Origin: Ranitomeya variabilis
Taxonomy: Eukaryota; Chordata; Amphibia; Anura; Dendrobatidae
Length of the DNA: 64,000 bases
Direction: 5' to 3'
Assembly: GCF_051348905.1 (NCBI RefSeq)
Contig: NC_135232.1
Location: 832,299,388 to 832,363,387 of the forward strand
The notes below the pieces were generated by a model. The model made no database searches, was not told where the DNA came from, and worked only from the letters and a program-made list of their open reading frames with translations. Positions 10,722 through 22,152 of the stretch are shown one piece after another; within the stretch, counting starts at the first letter, position 1, and each line of letters begins with the position of its first letter. Position numbers and translations under genes: made by a program.

Positions 10722-13700
10722 GTCACCGAACCCTCACCAGAGCACCCAGGCCGATCAGGATGAGCCAAATGAAAGGCACGAACTAAATCGGCAGCATGGA
10801 CATCAGAGGCAACAACCCAGGAATTATCCTCCTGACCATAGCCTTTCCATTTGACCAAGTACTGAAGTTTTCATCTCGAAATACGGGAATCCAAAATCTT
10901 CTCCACCACATACTCCAACTCCCCCTCGACCAACACCGGAGCAGGAGGATCAACGGAGGGAATCATAGGTGCCACATATCTCTGCAGCAACGACCTATGG
11001 AACACATTATGGATGGCAAAAGAAGCAGGAAGGGCCAAACGAAATGATACAGGATTAAGAATTTCAGAAATCTTATAAGGACCAATGAAACGAGGCTTAA
11101 ACTTAGGAGAAGAAACCTTCATAGGAACATGATAACCAAACCAAATCCCCAACACGAAGTCGGGGACCAACACGGCGACGGCGGTTAGCGAAACGTTGAG
11201 CCTTCTCTTGGGACAAGGTCAAATTGTCCACCACATGAGTCCAAATTTGTTGCAACCTGTCCACCACAGAATCCACACCAGGACAGTCCGAAGGCTCAAC
11301 CTGCCCTGAAGAAAAACGAGGATGAAAACCAGAATTACAAAAAAAAGGCGAAATCAAAGTAGCCGAACTGGCCCGATTGTTAAGGGCGAACTCAGCTAAT
11401 GGCAAGAAGGTCACCCAATCATCCTGATCCGCAGAAACAAAGCATCTCAGATAAGTTTCCAAAGTCTGATTGGTTCGTTCGGTTTGGCCATTTGTCTGAG
11501 GATGGAAAGCCGAAGAAAAAGACAAATCAATGCCCATCTTAGCACAAAAGGACCGCCAAAACCTTGAAAAAAACTGGGAACCTCTGTCAGACACGATGTT
11601 CTCTGGAATGCCATGCAAACGAACCACATGTTGGAAAAATAATGGAACCAAATCAGAGGAAGAAGGCAATTTAGGCAAGGGAACCAAATGGACCATTTTA
11701 GAGAAGCGATCGCAAACCACCCAGATGACCGACATCCTTTGAGAAACAGGAAGATCTGAAATAAAATCCATGGAAACATGCGTCCAAGGCCTTTTCGGGA
11801 CAGGCAAGGGCAAAAGTAACCCACTGGCACGAGAACAGCAGGGCTTAGCCCGAGCACAAGTCCCACAAGACTGCACAAAAGAACGCACATCCTGCGACAA
11901 GGAAGGCCACCAAATCTCTGGTACCAAAAATCCCAGGATGACCAGCCAACACCGAACAATGAACCTCAGAGATAACTCTATTAGTCCATCTATCAGGGAC
12001 AAACAGTTTCTCTGCTGGACAACGGTCAGGTCTATCAGCCTGGAACTCCTGCAGCACCCGCCGCAAATCAGGGGAGATGGCAGACAGAACCACCCCCTCT
12101 CTGAGAATACCAGCCGGCTCAGGAACCCCAGGAGAATCAGGCACAAAACTCCTTGAAAGGGCATCAGCCTTCACATTCTTAGAACCCGGAAGGTACGAAA
12201 CCACAAAATTAAAACGGGAGAAAAACAGAGACCAACGAGCCTGTCTAGGATTCAACTGCTTGGCAGACTCAAGATAAGTCAGATTCTTGTGATCTGTCAA
12301 GACCACCACGCGATGCTTGGCTCCTTCAAGCCAATGTCCTCAATCCTCGAATGCCCACTTCATAGCCAACAACTCCCGATTGCCAACATCATAATTATGC
12401 TCAGCAGGCAAAAACTTTCTCGAAAAGAAAGCGCATGGCTTCATCACAGAGCAATCAGAACTTCTCTGAGACAAAACAGCCCCTGCTCCAATTTCAGAAG
12501 CATCAACCTCGACCTGAAAAGGGAGCGAAACATCTGGCTGACACAACACAGGAGCCGAAGAGAAACGACGTTTCAACTCCTGAAAAGCCTCAACGGCCGC
12601 AGAGGACCAATTCACCACATCAGCACCCTTCTTGGTCAAATCAGTCAACGGTTTAACAACACTAGAAAAATTAGCGATGAAGTGACGGTAAAAATTGGCA
12701 AAGCCCAGAAATTTCTGAAGGCTCTTCACAGATGTAGGCCAAGTCCAATCATGAATAGCTTGGACTTTAACAGGATCCATCTCGATAGTAGAAGGGGAAA
12801 AAATGAAGCCCAAAAAGGAAACCTTCTGAACTCCAAAGAGACACTTAGATCCCTTCACAAACAAGGAATTAGCACGAAGGACCTGGAACACCATTCTGAC
12901 CTGCTTCACATGGGACTCCCAATCATCCGAAAAGACCAAAATATCATCCAAATATACGATCATGAATCTATCCAGATACTTTCAGAAGATGTCATGCATA
13001 AAGGACTGAAACACAGAGGGAGCATTAGAAAGGACGAATGGCATCACCAGGTACTCAAAATGACCCTCGGGCGTATTAAATGCTGTTTTCCATTCATCGC
13101 CCTGTTTAATACGCACGAGATTATACGCCCCTCGAAGGTCTATCTTGGTGAACCAACTAGCCCCCTTAATCCGAGCAAATAAATCTGACAGTAGAGGCAA
13201 AGGGTACTGAAATTTGACCGTGATTTTATTAAGAAGGCGGTAATCTATACAAGGTCTCAGAGAACCATCCTTCTTGGCCACAAAAAAGAACCCTGCTCCC
13301 AATGGTGACGACGACGGGCGAATATGCCCTTTCTCCAAGGACTCCTTTATATAACTCCGCATAGCGGCGTGTTCTGGCACAGACAAATTGAAAAGTCGTC
13401 CCTTAGGGAACTTGCTACCAGGAATCAAATTAATAGCACAATCACAATCCCTATGAGGAGGTAGAGTACTAGACTTGGGCTCATCAAATACATCCCGGTA
13501 ATCCGACAAAAACTCAGGGACTTCAGAAGGAGTGGAGGAAGAAATTGACAATAATGAAACATCCCCATGTACCCCTTGACAACACCAACTGGACACCGAC
13601 ATTGAATTCCAATCCAATACTGGATTATGGACCTGCAGCCATGGCAAACCCAACACGACCACATCATGCAGATTATGCAACACCAAAAAGCGAATATCCT

Positions 13701-14793
13701 CCTGATGCGCAGGAGCCATGCACATGGTCAACTGGGTCCAGTACTGAGGCTTATTCTTGGCCAAAGGCATAGCATCAATTCCCCTCAAAGGAATGGGATG
13801 CTGCAAGGGCTCCAAGAAAAAACCACAGCGCCTGGCAAACTCTAAGTCCATCAAATTCAGGGCAGCGCCTGAATCCACAAATGCCATAACAGAATAGGAT
13901 GACAAAGAGCAAATCAGAGTAACGGACAGAAGAAATTTAGGCTGTACAGTACCAATGGTGACGGACCTAGCGAACCGCTTAGTGCGCTTAGGACAATCCG
14001 AGATAGCATGAGTGGAGTCACCACAGTAAAAACACAGCCCATTCTGACGTCTATGTTCTTGCCGTTCAGCTCTGGTCAAAGTCCTATCACATTGCATAGG
14101 CTCAGGCCTCTGCTCAGAGGATACCGCCAAATGGTGCACAGTTTTGCGCTCCCGTAAGCGCCGATCGATCTGTATGGCCAAGGACATTGATTCATTCAGA
14201 CCAGCAGGCGTGGGGAACCCCACCATAACATCCTTAAGGGCTTCAGAAAGACCCTTTCTGAAAATTGCTGCCAGGGCACACTCATTCCACTGAGTAAGCA
14301 CAGACCACTTTCTGAACTTCTGGCAATATACCTCCGCTTCATCCTGACCCTGACAAAAAGCCAGCAAAATTTTCTCTGCCTGATCCACAGAATTCGGTTC
14401 ATCATAAAGCAAACCCAGCGCCAGAAAAAACGCATCTACATTACGCAATGCAGGATCTCCTGGCGCCAGGGCGAATGCCCAGTCTTGAGGGTCGCCACGC
14501 AACAAAGAAATAATGATTTTTACTTGCTGAATAGGGTCACCAGAAGAGCTGGGTTTCAGAGCAAGAAACAGTTTACAATTGTTTTTGAAATTCTGAAATT
14601 TAGATCTATCCCCAGAAAACAAATCAGGAATTGGAATTCTAGGCTCCAACATAGGATTCTGAACTACATAATCTTGAATGTTTTGTACCCTTGCAGCGAG
14701 TTGATCTACACTAGAGGACAGACCTTGAATGTCCATATCCACACCTAAGTTCTGAACCACCCAGAGTTTAAGGGGAAAAGAAAGGCAAAACAC
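10722..14793 (-). pseudogene. Gypsy A gag-pol body, broken
   Basis: The largest open piece (12982-14793) carries gag, a CCHC zinc knuckle, an aspartic protease-like DSGAALN motif and the start of reverse transcriptase. Pieces toward lower coordinates match reverse transcriptase/RNase H, integrase and the chromodomain region. The order and sequence match the unbroken bodies of elements D and E. Several breaks are present, and I treat it as a fossil. Confidence 0.92.
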
Positions 14794-14875
14794 ACTGCAG
14801 AGAAAAAAAAAATGGTCTCAGAACTTCTCTTTTCCCTCTATTGAGATGCATTAACACTTTGTGGGCCAGCTGTAC

Positions 14876-15685
14876 TGTTATGGACCTGGTGGTTAGGTGC
14901 ACCAGGAATGACCTGATAGTTAAACACAGAATCAGGACGAGCTCTGGGGAAATGGGAACTCTGCTGACCGCAAATCCTACTCCTATCAACACAACTAGAA
15001 ATAGCCGTGGAGCGTGCCTGATTCTGCTTAGACGCCTCTTCACAGCCTAAGAGCTAGCTACCCCTAAAGAAAGGAAACAAAGCCTCACTTGCCTCAGAGA
15101 AATTTCCCCAAAGGTAAAAGCAGCCCCCCACAAGTATTGACTGTGAGATAAGAGGAAATCACAAACACAGGATGAAATAGGTTTTAGCAAAGAGAGGCCA
15201 GACTAACTAAACAGATTGAGGATAGAAAAGGGATCTTTGCGGTCAACACAAAAAGCTACAAAAACCACGCAGAGTGTGCAAAAAATACCCCTGCACCGAC
15301 TCACGATGCGGTGGTGCCACTCTGCACCCCCAGAGCTTCCAGCTAGCCAGGTAGTTTCATGATAGCAAGCTGGACTAGGACTTAGCAAGAAAAACCATAT
15401 GTAACAATTGAACAAGCAGGAACTTAGCTTGTGCTGAAGTAGACAGGTCCTCAGAAAGATCCAGGAGAGATCTGAACCAGTACTAGAACATTGACAGCTG
15501 GCAAGGAATAACGATCTGAGTGGAGTTAAATAGAGAATCCAGCCTAGCCCTAAGCGAGGGCAGCTGGAGAAGGAATCTCAGAACCAGCAGCTCCACTCAC
15601 AGCCACCAGAGGGAGTCCACGGACAGAACTCACCGAAGTACCATTCATGACCACAGGAGGGAGTTCGAGAACGGAATTCACAACA
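14876..15685 (-). repeat. Gypsy A 5' LTR
   Basis: 810 bp with the same ends as 9892-10701 and only a few visible differences from it. On the minus strand it ends CCATAACA and is followed by GTACAGCTGGCCCACAAAG, the leader position where a primer binding site is expected. I could not match that site to a tRNA. Confidence 0.93.
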
Positions 15686-15691
15686 GAGACC

Positions 15692-15748
15692 GCAGCGGAG
15701 ATGGCCCGAGATTCCCCCTGTGCAGAGGCGGGAACTCGACCCCTAACA
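15692..15748 (-). mobile_element. solo LTR, second part
   Basis: This is the remaining 57 bp of the solo LTR that begins at 9420. It ends CCCTAACA, followed by the duplication CTCAC (15749-15753). Confidence 0.7.
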
Positions 15749-15935
15749 CTCACACTATTCAATCATACTATTCCTTGAATTTTGTAGTTTGAAATTAAAT
15801 TGTGTTGTATTGCAAGTATTAGCTTTTTTAAAGCCGTATCTGAACCTTAGTGTTAAAAACATGGCAAATAAAATTGGCAAATTCTCCTGTAAATAATTCT
15901 AAAAAGAGGAAACCATCATACCATTAAAAAAAAGT

Positions 15936-16440
15936 GTGGATTTTCATGGGCCCTTCCAGTATGTGGGTTCAAAGGCGTAATGGGGTGCATATGACTGACT
16001 ATGCAGCAGGGCTGGCCTTGCTGCCAATGTGTAAAACAAAGGAGTATGGGAGTACAAAATTCATATTGTGAAGTGGATTTTCCTGGGCCCATCTAGTATG
16101 TGGGTTCAAAGGTGTAATGGGGTGCATATGACTATGCAGCAGGGCTGACCTTGCTGCCAATGTGTTAAACAAAGGAGTACGGGAGTACAAAATGCATACT
16201 GTAAAGTGGATTTTCATGGGCCCATCCAGTATGTGGGTTCCAAGACGTAATAGGGTGTAACTGACTATGCAGCAGGGCTGGCCTTGCTGCCAATGTGTAA
16301 AACAAAGGAGTACGGGAGTACAAAATGCATATTGTGAAGTGGATTTTCATGGGCCCATCCAGTATGCGGGTTCCAAGGTGTAATAGGGTGTAACTGACTA
16401 TGCAGCAGGGCTGGTTCAAAGGCTTATTGGGGTGCATATG
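15936..16440. repeat. ~135-bp tandem repeat, about four units
   Basis: Units start at 15936, 16073, 16206 and 16339 with GTGGATTTTC(A/C)TGGGCCC. They share CAGTATG(T/C)GGGTTC, TATGCAGCAGGGCTG and AACAAAGGAGTA. Spacing is 137, 133 and 133 bp, and the last unit is cut short. I see no protein function. Confidence 0.9.
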
Positions 16441-16660
16441 AATTGGTAGCAGGGCAGGCCTTGAATTCAATGCTACACTTTTTCAGGAGTCCGCCCTGGA
16501 CATCTTATGACAGGGGTACTGTGCTGTGGTATAATTCTTGGCTGCCCATCCACTCACAGCATAGGCTACAACAGTTTAGGAGACCCACTGTTTAATAATG
16601 GCCCTTTAAGAAGATTAATGCTGCCTGATGCACCAGTAAGAATAGGCTCTGTGACTTTAA

Positions 16661-17033
16661 GGCCATGTGCACACGCTGCGGATTTTGCTGCGGATCCGCA
16701 GCGGATTTGACGCTGCAGATCCGCAGCAGTTTTCCCAAAGTTTACAGTGCCATGCAAACCTATGTGAAATAAAAACCGCTGTGCACATGCTGCGGAAAAA
16801 TCCGCGCTTAATCGCAGCGGATTATTTTCCGTAGCATGTCAATTCTTTCTGCAGATTCCGCAGCGATTTTCAACATGCACCAATAGGAAAGTGCAGTTGA
16901 AAACCCGCAGAGGAATCCGCAGAAGAAACCGCGAGAAAATCCGCAGTGAAAACCGCAGTGGTTTTGCACTGCAGATTTTCCAAATCCGCTGCGGAAAAAT
17001 CCTCAGCAGAATCTGCAACGTGTGCACTTACCC
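16661..17033. mobile_element. PIF/Harbinger-type MITE, 373 bp
   Basis: TAA (16658-16660) precedes GGCCATGTGCACACG, and CGTGTGCACTTACCC is followed by TAA (17034-17036). The 3-bp TAA duplication and inverted ends fit PIF/Harbinger. The body is almost entirely rearranged copies of CCGCAG, CTGCGG and AAATCCGC. There is no coding capacity. It shares its terminus with 23125-23472. Confidence 0.75.
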
Positions 17034-17040
17034 TAAGAGT

Positions 17041-17489
17041 CCCTTCTTCATAAATGAAACAGGATGGGTCTGCTTATGTGTTACATACCACATGGCCAGC
17101 TAGAGTTGTTAAATGTTACAATGACATTTCCCAGTGAATGCATTTGTAGTGGTTGAAAGCAATGTTAAAGTTGAAAAACGCTTCAAAAACGCTGCGTCTG
17201 AACTAAGCCCTAGTGGGGGAGGAACATTTCGGTCTGGGGTTAATAATTTGGCCTTACAAGCAAGTCATTAACCTGCAAAGGATGTACCATAACATATTTC
17301 CCAGCAAAATTCATTTTGGTTTCGTTTTAGTGTGTTTTTTGTTGCGCCAGGAAAAATGGCATGAATCTCAGAAAAAATTGTTTAAAGCAGTGAACTAGGT
17401 GTCAGGAATGCTTCCAGGGGTGATCCTCATGATGTCCCTGTGTCATTTGAGCAGTGTTCCCATCATTTTCAGACGTTTTTAGACCTTAA
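17041..17489. other. no gene seen
   Basis: Sequence of mixed composition without a convincing frame. AACGCTGCGTCTGAACTAAGCCCTA near 17190 resembles one end of a short transposon, but I see no partner end. Confidence 0.4.
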
Positions 17490-17635
17490 AAGGACCCCGG
17501 GGGGATTGCAATAAAAATACTCAGGTCTCCCATAGACTTACATTGGGGTAGTTGTTCTGTCCGATTACCTGAGTATTCCAATCTGCTCGACCAAAGCAAA
17601 GAGCACCTGAGCATTTTAGTGTTCGCTCATCACTA
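17490..17635. mobile_element. hAT-type non-autonomous element, right-end fragment
   Basis: It ends GTTCGCTCATCACTA at 17635. Reversed, this reads TAGTGATGAGCGAAC, a near match to the ends of the hAT elements at 20360 (TAGTGTTGAGCGATAC) and 26284 (TAGGGTTGAGCGAAAC). No left terminus with a matching 8-bp duplication was found, so it is probably truncated and the start given is approximate. Confidence 0.5.
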
Positions 17636-17640
17636 GTATT

Positions 17641-19320
17641 AACCCCATCCCTTCTCATGCTCTGCTCAGTGTGTTCTGGTTGGCATGGAGAGAGGTCACA
17701 TCACTGATGTAACTGCTCTCTAAACCATATGGATATACATGGTAGATGCCCATTAATGGTTTATGATCATGAATGTGATAACTTTGCTTTTTTATTTTTA
17801 AATTTGTTGAAAAAAAATAAGTAAAAGAGGGTTGGGGTGTTTTTATTTCGAATAAAGGACACTTCTCTGTGTCTTTGTTAAATTTGACTATGGGGTTAGT
17901 AATGGGGGTGACTGACCCCAGGGCTTGATGTCAGCGAACATAAAACAGCTTACATCAACACCAAAATTATTACCACACTTGCCACCGCACCAAGACAAGT
18001 GGGAAGAGCCAGGCAAAGTGAATTGAATTGGTACATCTAATGAATGCACCTTTTCTTCAGCAGCTGCGTGCTGCTATTTTTATTCTGGGGGAGGGGGAAA
18101 TATCCATGGAACCTTACCAGTCTGGGAACACCATCCCCCAACTGTCTGCATTAGCTTGGCTGGCTCGTAAAAATGGGGGAACCCCGTGCCATTTTTTAAA
18201 TGATTTATATAAATTATTTTTTAAAAAGCATGGCAACCCCTCTATTTTTGATTGCCAGCCAAAACAACGCTGAGGGCTGCATCCCACAGCTGTCAGATTT
18301 GTCTGCTCAGGTTATCATAATAGAGGGGACCCCACATGATTTTTTCATTTTATTTTTTTTATTCCACAGGTGCCGGCTTTTAAATGCTCTCATCATTGTA
18401 CACCTGTGGACACTACTATCAGCAAGACCAGGAATGCAAGATGATAGTGCTCTCATCAGTCAACACCTGTGACTGTGGTAATTTTTTTTACTGCTGGTCA
18501 CAGCTTCTGATACACATGTTGTCATCTGGCATCTGTATGACAGCGTGGAAACTGCAGCGCTCTGACCAGTGGTAATGAACTTAATGCAGATCAGAGCCAG
18601 CATTTCTCAAGCTGTCACACATATGACAGTGTGGGAAATGCCAGATGATCTCGTCCATACCCGTAACCCAATACTTCCAAAGATTCATTCCTAGTGCCCT
18701 TAACCTATGAGGATAAACTATCTGTGGAAATTGAATACTCGGAGACCAATTATTGGTTAGAATGGGTAAAATACTCAGCACTCACTTTAAATGAGAGTAA
18801 ATGTATAGTCTGCTCCTAGTGAGACCTCATCTAGGCACGGTACCCTTCCCGATAAGCAACCAGACAAACCCCATTACTTTCTCCTGCTTAATTCAGCTAT
18901 TTTCTCATATATCCTTCAGATAACATGTTCTCCCTGTCCATGTCCTAATAAAGACTTGTTTGCAGTAAGCGGGCTTGGTGAGTGCCAACTACTTTTTCTC
19001 TTGTATTTTTGGACATAATGCACTTTTTTAGTTAAGCACCCCTAGTGCCCATGCAAAGAGTAGGAGGTAAAGGCACTGGCACAGCATTTTCACAGCACGC
19101 AGATAGGTGATCGCATTTGTCAGCAGTGCGGGTATATACATCTTTTTTTGGACTTTAGAGTGTAAACACAAAAACATAAAGGTTAATGGAGTTAGCCCCA
19201 TCCCAGGAATTACACGTGTTTCCAGAGTTTAACGGGTACCATTGACCTAAAGCACATAGGTTCCTCATACTGCAGTCCCTCCACCACCACTAACTTGGCT
19301 GTGCTCTCCTAAATCAGACA
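17641..19320. other. 1.7 kb without recognised gene
   Basis: The stretch has A/T-rich runs, for example near 17800 and 18190-18230, and patches that read like dispersed vertebrate repeats. I could not identify ends, a polymerase III promoter, or a frame with recognisable motifs. Confidence 0.4.
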
Positions 19321-19344
19321 GTAGATAGGGTTGACTTGTGATGT

Positions 19345-19638
19345 ATGTGTGGAAATGGTGACTTTTATCCAGTACTGCCAGTGGGATGGGAGGGTACTTA
19401 TGCTATTGTTAAATTTGTAATGCCATTCGAGATTGTGGCTCCAAATATAAACAAGCTCCATGAAGCGGACACCAGCATCGCTACTTCTTTTGACCCACAC
19501 TTGTACATCAATGCTATTGGAGTCCCAATAGGAGTACGAGACAAGTTCAAAGCCAGAGATCAAGTAGCATTAGGTTTTGAATCGCTATTCCCCATTGTTG
19601 TAGTGAATACAAATGTGGACTTGATAAATTATTATTAT
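19345..19638 (+). pseudogene. endogenous retrovirus env fragment
   Basis: A ~98-codon open stretch ends with the pattern KARDQVALGFESLFP followed by NTNVD and INY. This resembles an env segment I know from amphibian endogenous retroviruses, where KARN.xAxGFES is followed by NKNVDWINYIYYN. The fragment starts and stops abruptly, and its 3' side is joined to an L2 3' tail. It is a short fossil without LTRs nearby. A decayed second copy lies at 19969-20155. Confidence 0.6.
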
Positions 19639-19968
19639 TATTAATTATTATAGCGTCATTCATTCCATGGCGTTTTACATGTGAAAAGGGGTATACATAG
19701 TAAAAAATAAGCACAAAAATCTTAAAAAATACAAGTCACGACTGGTACAGGAGGAGAGAGTACTCTGCCCACGAGGGCTCACAATCTACATGGAATGGGT
19801 GAGGATATAGTAGGTAAGGGTAGAGCTGGTGATGCAGCAGTTTGGTGGAATGGTGGTTACTGCAGGTTGTATCTAGAATGACCAACTGTTACATGCTGAA
19901 TCTAACCAGCACATGGATGTGTCACCCATATAGTTTCCTTGTTTTCTGTGGCTTGTCTGTGTCCAACT
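19383..19968. repeat. ~587-bp tandem duplication, first copy
   Basis: It runs from GATGGGAGGGTACTTATGC (19383) to TGTCCAACT (19968), covering the env fragment, the L2 tail and ~90 bp of flank ending GTCACCCATATAGTTTCC. The same order begins again at 19969. The second copy is shorter and was later split by the hAT element at 20360. Confidence 0.85.
19625..19880 (-). mobile_element. L2-type LINE 3' end
   Basis: On the minus strand this reads GATTGTGAGCCCTCGTGGGC ... ATGTAAAACGCCATGG followed by an (AAT)n tail at 19625-19650. The same tail architecture closes the longer L2 copy at 23701. Only the 3' untranslated end is present, consistent with 5' truncation during insertion. Confidence 0.75.
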
Positions 19969-20359
19969 GATGGGAGGGTACTTATGCTATTGTTAAATTT
20001 GTAATGCCATTCCAGATTGTGGCTCCAAATATAAACAAGCTTCACGAAGTGGACACCGGCATCGAGACAAGTTCAAAGCCAGAGATCAAGTAGCTTTGGG
20101 TTTTGAATCGCTATTCCCCATTGTTGTAGTGAATACAAATGTGGACTGGATAAATTATTATTATTATTTATTATTATAGCGTCATTCATTCCATGGCGTT
20201 TTAATCTACAAGGGATGGGTGAGGATACAGTAGGTAAGGATAGAGCTTGTCGTGCAGCAGTTTGGTGGAATGGTGTTTAATGCAGTTTGTATCTACTTTG
20301 TATCTACTATGACCAACTGTAACATGCTGAATCTAACCAGCACATGGATGTGTCACCAT
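19969..20359. repeat. tandem duplication, second copy (continues 21842-21890)
   Basis: It repeats the env fragment (19969-20155, shorter), the L2 tail (20150-20300, shorter) and the flank up to GTCACCAT. It then resumes after the hAT element with ATATAGTTTCCTTG and ends near TGTCCAACCGATGG. Confidence 0.85.
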
Positions 20360-21833
20360 TAGTGTTGAGCGATACCGTCCGATACTTGAAAGTATCGGTA
20401 TCGGAAAGTATCGGCCGATACCGGCAAAGTATCGGATCCAATCCGATACCGATACCCGATACCAATACAAGTCAATGGGACTCAAGTATCGGACGGTATT
20501 CCTGATGGTTCCCAGGGTCTGAAGGAGAGGAAACTCTCCTTCAGGCCCTGGGATCCATATAAATGTGTAAAAGAAAGAATTAAAATAAAAAATATCGCTA
20601 TACTCACCTGTCCGGCGCAGCCTGGACCTTAGCGAGGGAACCGGCAGCGTTGTTTGTTTAAAATTTGCGCTTTTACTTGGTTACGTGAAGTCCCGGCTTG
20701 TGATTGGTCAGGGCGGCCATGTTGCCGGGACGCGGACCAATCACAGCAAGCCGTGACGAAATTACGTCACGGCTTGCTGTGATTGGTCCGCGTCCCGGCA
20801 ACATGGCCGCCATTAACCAATCACAAGCCGGGACGTCACGGGAGGCTGGACACGCGCCCATTTTAAAAAGCGCGCGTGTCCAGCCTCCAGTGACGTCCCG
20901 GCTTATGATTGGTCACGGCGCCCATGTTGCCGGGACGCGGACCAATCACAGCAAGCCGTGACGAAATTACGTCACGGCTTGCTGTGATTGGTCCGCGTCC
21001 GGCAACATGGCCGCCATTAACCAATCACAAGCCGGGACGTCACGGGAGGCTGGACACGCGCCCATTTTAAAAAGCGCGCGTGTCCAGCCTCCAGTGACGT
21101 CCCAGCTTGTGATTGGTTGCGCCGCAGTCAACCAATCACAAGCCGGGAGGCTGGACACGCGCGCATTTTTAAATTTTAAAATGGGCGCGTGTCCAGCCTC
21201 CCGGCTTGTGATTGGTTGACCGCGGCGCAACCAATCACAAGCCGGGACGTCACGGGAGGCTGGACACGCGCCCATTTTAAAAAGCGCGCGTGTCCAGCCT
21301 CCCGTGACGTCACAGCTTGTGATTGGTTAATGGCGGCTATGTTGCCGGGACGCGGACCAATCACAAAGCCGGGACGTAATTTTAAAATCCTTAAGGACCT
21401 GAAATTACGTCACGGCTTGCTGTGATTGGTTGCCTCTCCCATGTGACTGCGACGCAACCAATCACAACGCCGGAACGTAATTTTAAAATCCTGAAGGACC
21501 TGAAATTACGTCACGGCTTGCTGTGATTGGTTGCGTCCCGGTCACATGGGCGGCACGCAACCAATCACAAGCCGGGACTCACGTAAAGGAAAGAAAAGCG
21601 CGAATTATAAACAAAGAACGCTGCCGCTTCCCTCAGTAAGGTGCAGGCTGCGTCGGAGAGGTGAGTATAGCAATATTTTTTATTTTAATTCTCTCTTTTA
21701 CACATTTTTACATTAATGTTGTTTCGATACCGATACCCGATATCACAAAAATATCGGATCTCGGTATCGGAATTCCGATACAGCAAGTATCGGCCGATAC
21801 CCGATACTTGCAGTATCGGAATGCTCAACACTA
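20360..21833. mobile_element. non-autonomous hAT transposon, 1474 bp
   Basis: TAGTGTTGAGC opens the element and GCTCAACACTA closes it. GTCACCAT flanks both sides (20352-20359 and 21834-21841), an exact 8-bp duplication as made by hAT transposases. The first copy of the host duplication shows the empty site (GTCACCCATATAG near 19920). Both ends carry dense CCGATAC/GTATCGG repeats (20370-20460 and 21725-21820), the kind of subterminal array hAT transposases bind. The body is a set of inverted promoter-like modules. No transposase is encoded. Confidence 0.92.
20685..21560. repeat. inverted modules rich in CCAAT, CRE and YY1-like sites
   Basis: The block alternates orientation: CCGGCTTGTGATTGGT, GGCGGCCATGTTGCC, GGACCAATCACAGC, GTGACGAAATTACGTCACG, GGCTGGACACGCGC and their reverse complements. 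The same ~330-bp palindromic unit occurs at 20690-20910 and 20930-21110, with derivatives to 21560. Motif names are by eye: ATTGG/CCAAT for NF-Y, TTACGTCAC and GTGACGTC for CREB/ATF, GCCATNTT-like for YY1. Confidence 0.75.
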
Positions 21834-22152
21834 GTCACCATATAGTTTCCTTGTTTTTTGTGGCTTTTCTGTGTCCAACCGATGGTTTGACAGACAGACC
21901 AATCCAGAGAATCAGGTGAAGCTGTGTAGAAAGACTGGCTTCTTCTATTAGGCGAGGAGAATGTGTTCAGGGGAGCCTGTGCACTTTGGATGGAACAGCA
22001 ACCTACTGCCAAACTGAATTGTGAGAGCAAGCTTAATTTATTTCTCTAGACTCCATTTTGGCTATTCTATTTTCATCTCCTGTTTTTTGCAATGAAGTTT
22101 GAGCCAGGGTGTGTGTTTTCAGATAAGTAGTCTCAGGTATTCCTGTGTCTAA

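Larger units (their letters stand above)
9892..15685 (-). mobile_element. Gypsy element A (chromovirus fossil)
   Basis: A Ty3/Gypsy provirus-like fossil read on the minus strand with an LTR at each end (810 bp each). GAGACC lies on both sides (9886-9891 and 15686-15691), a 5-6 bp target duplication with one base of boundary ambiguity. The order on the minus strand is LTR, gag with CCHC knuckle, protease, reverse transcriptase/RNase H, integrase, chromodomain, polypurine tract, LTR. The coding body is broken in several places. The LTRs differ at only a few positions by eye, so the insertion is fairly young. It sits inside the solo LTR 9420-15748. Confidence 0.93.

Noticed and set aside
14850-14875. 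Primer binding sites of the Gypsy elements assigned to a specific tRNA
   Set aside because: The leaders after the 5' LTRs (for example GTTTGCCAGGCCCG in E and GTATAGCCGGCCCAC in C) do not start with the usual TGG, and I could not match them to a tRNA 3' end with confidence.
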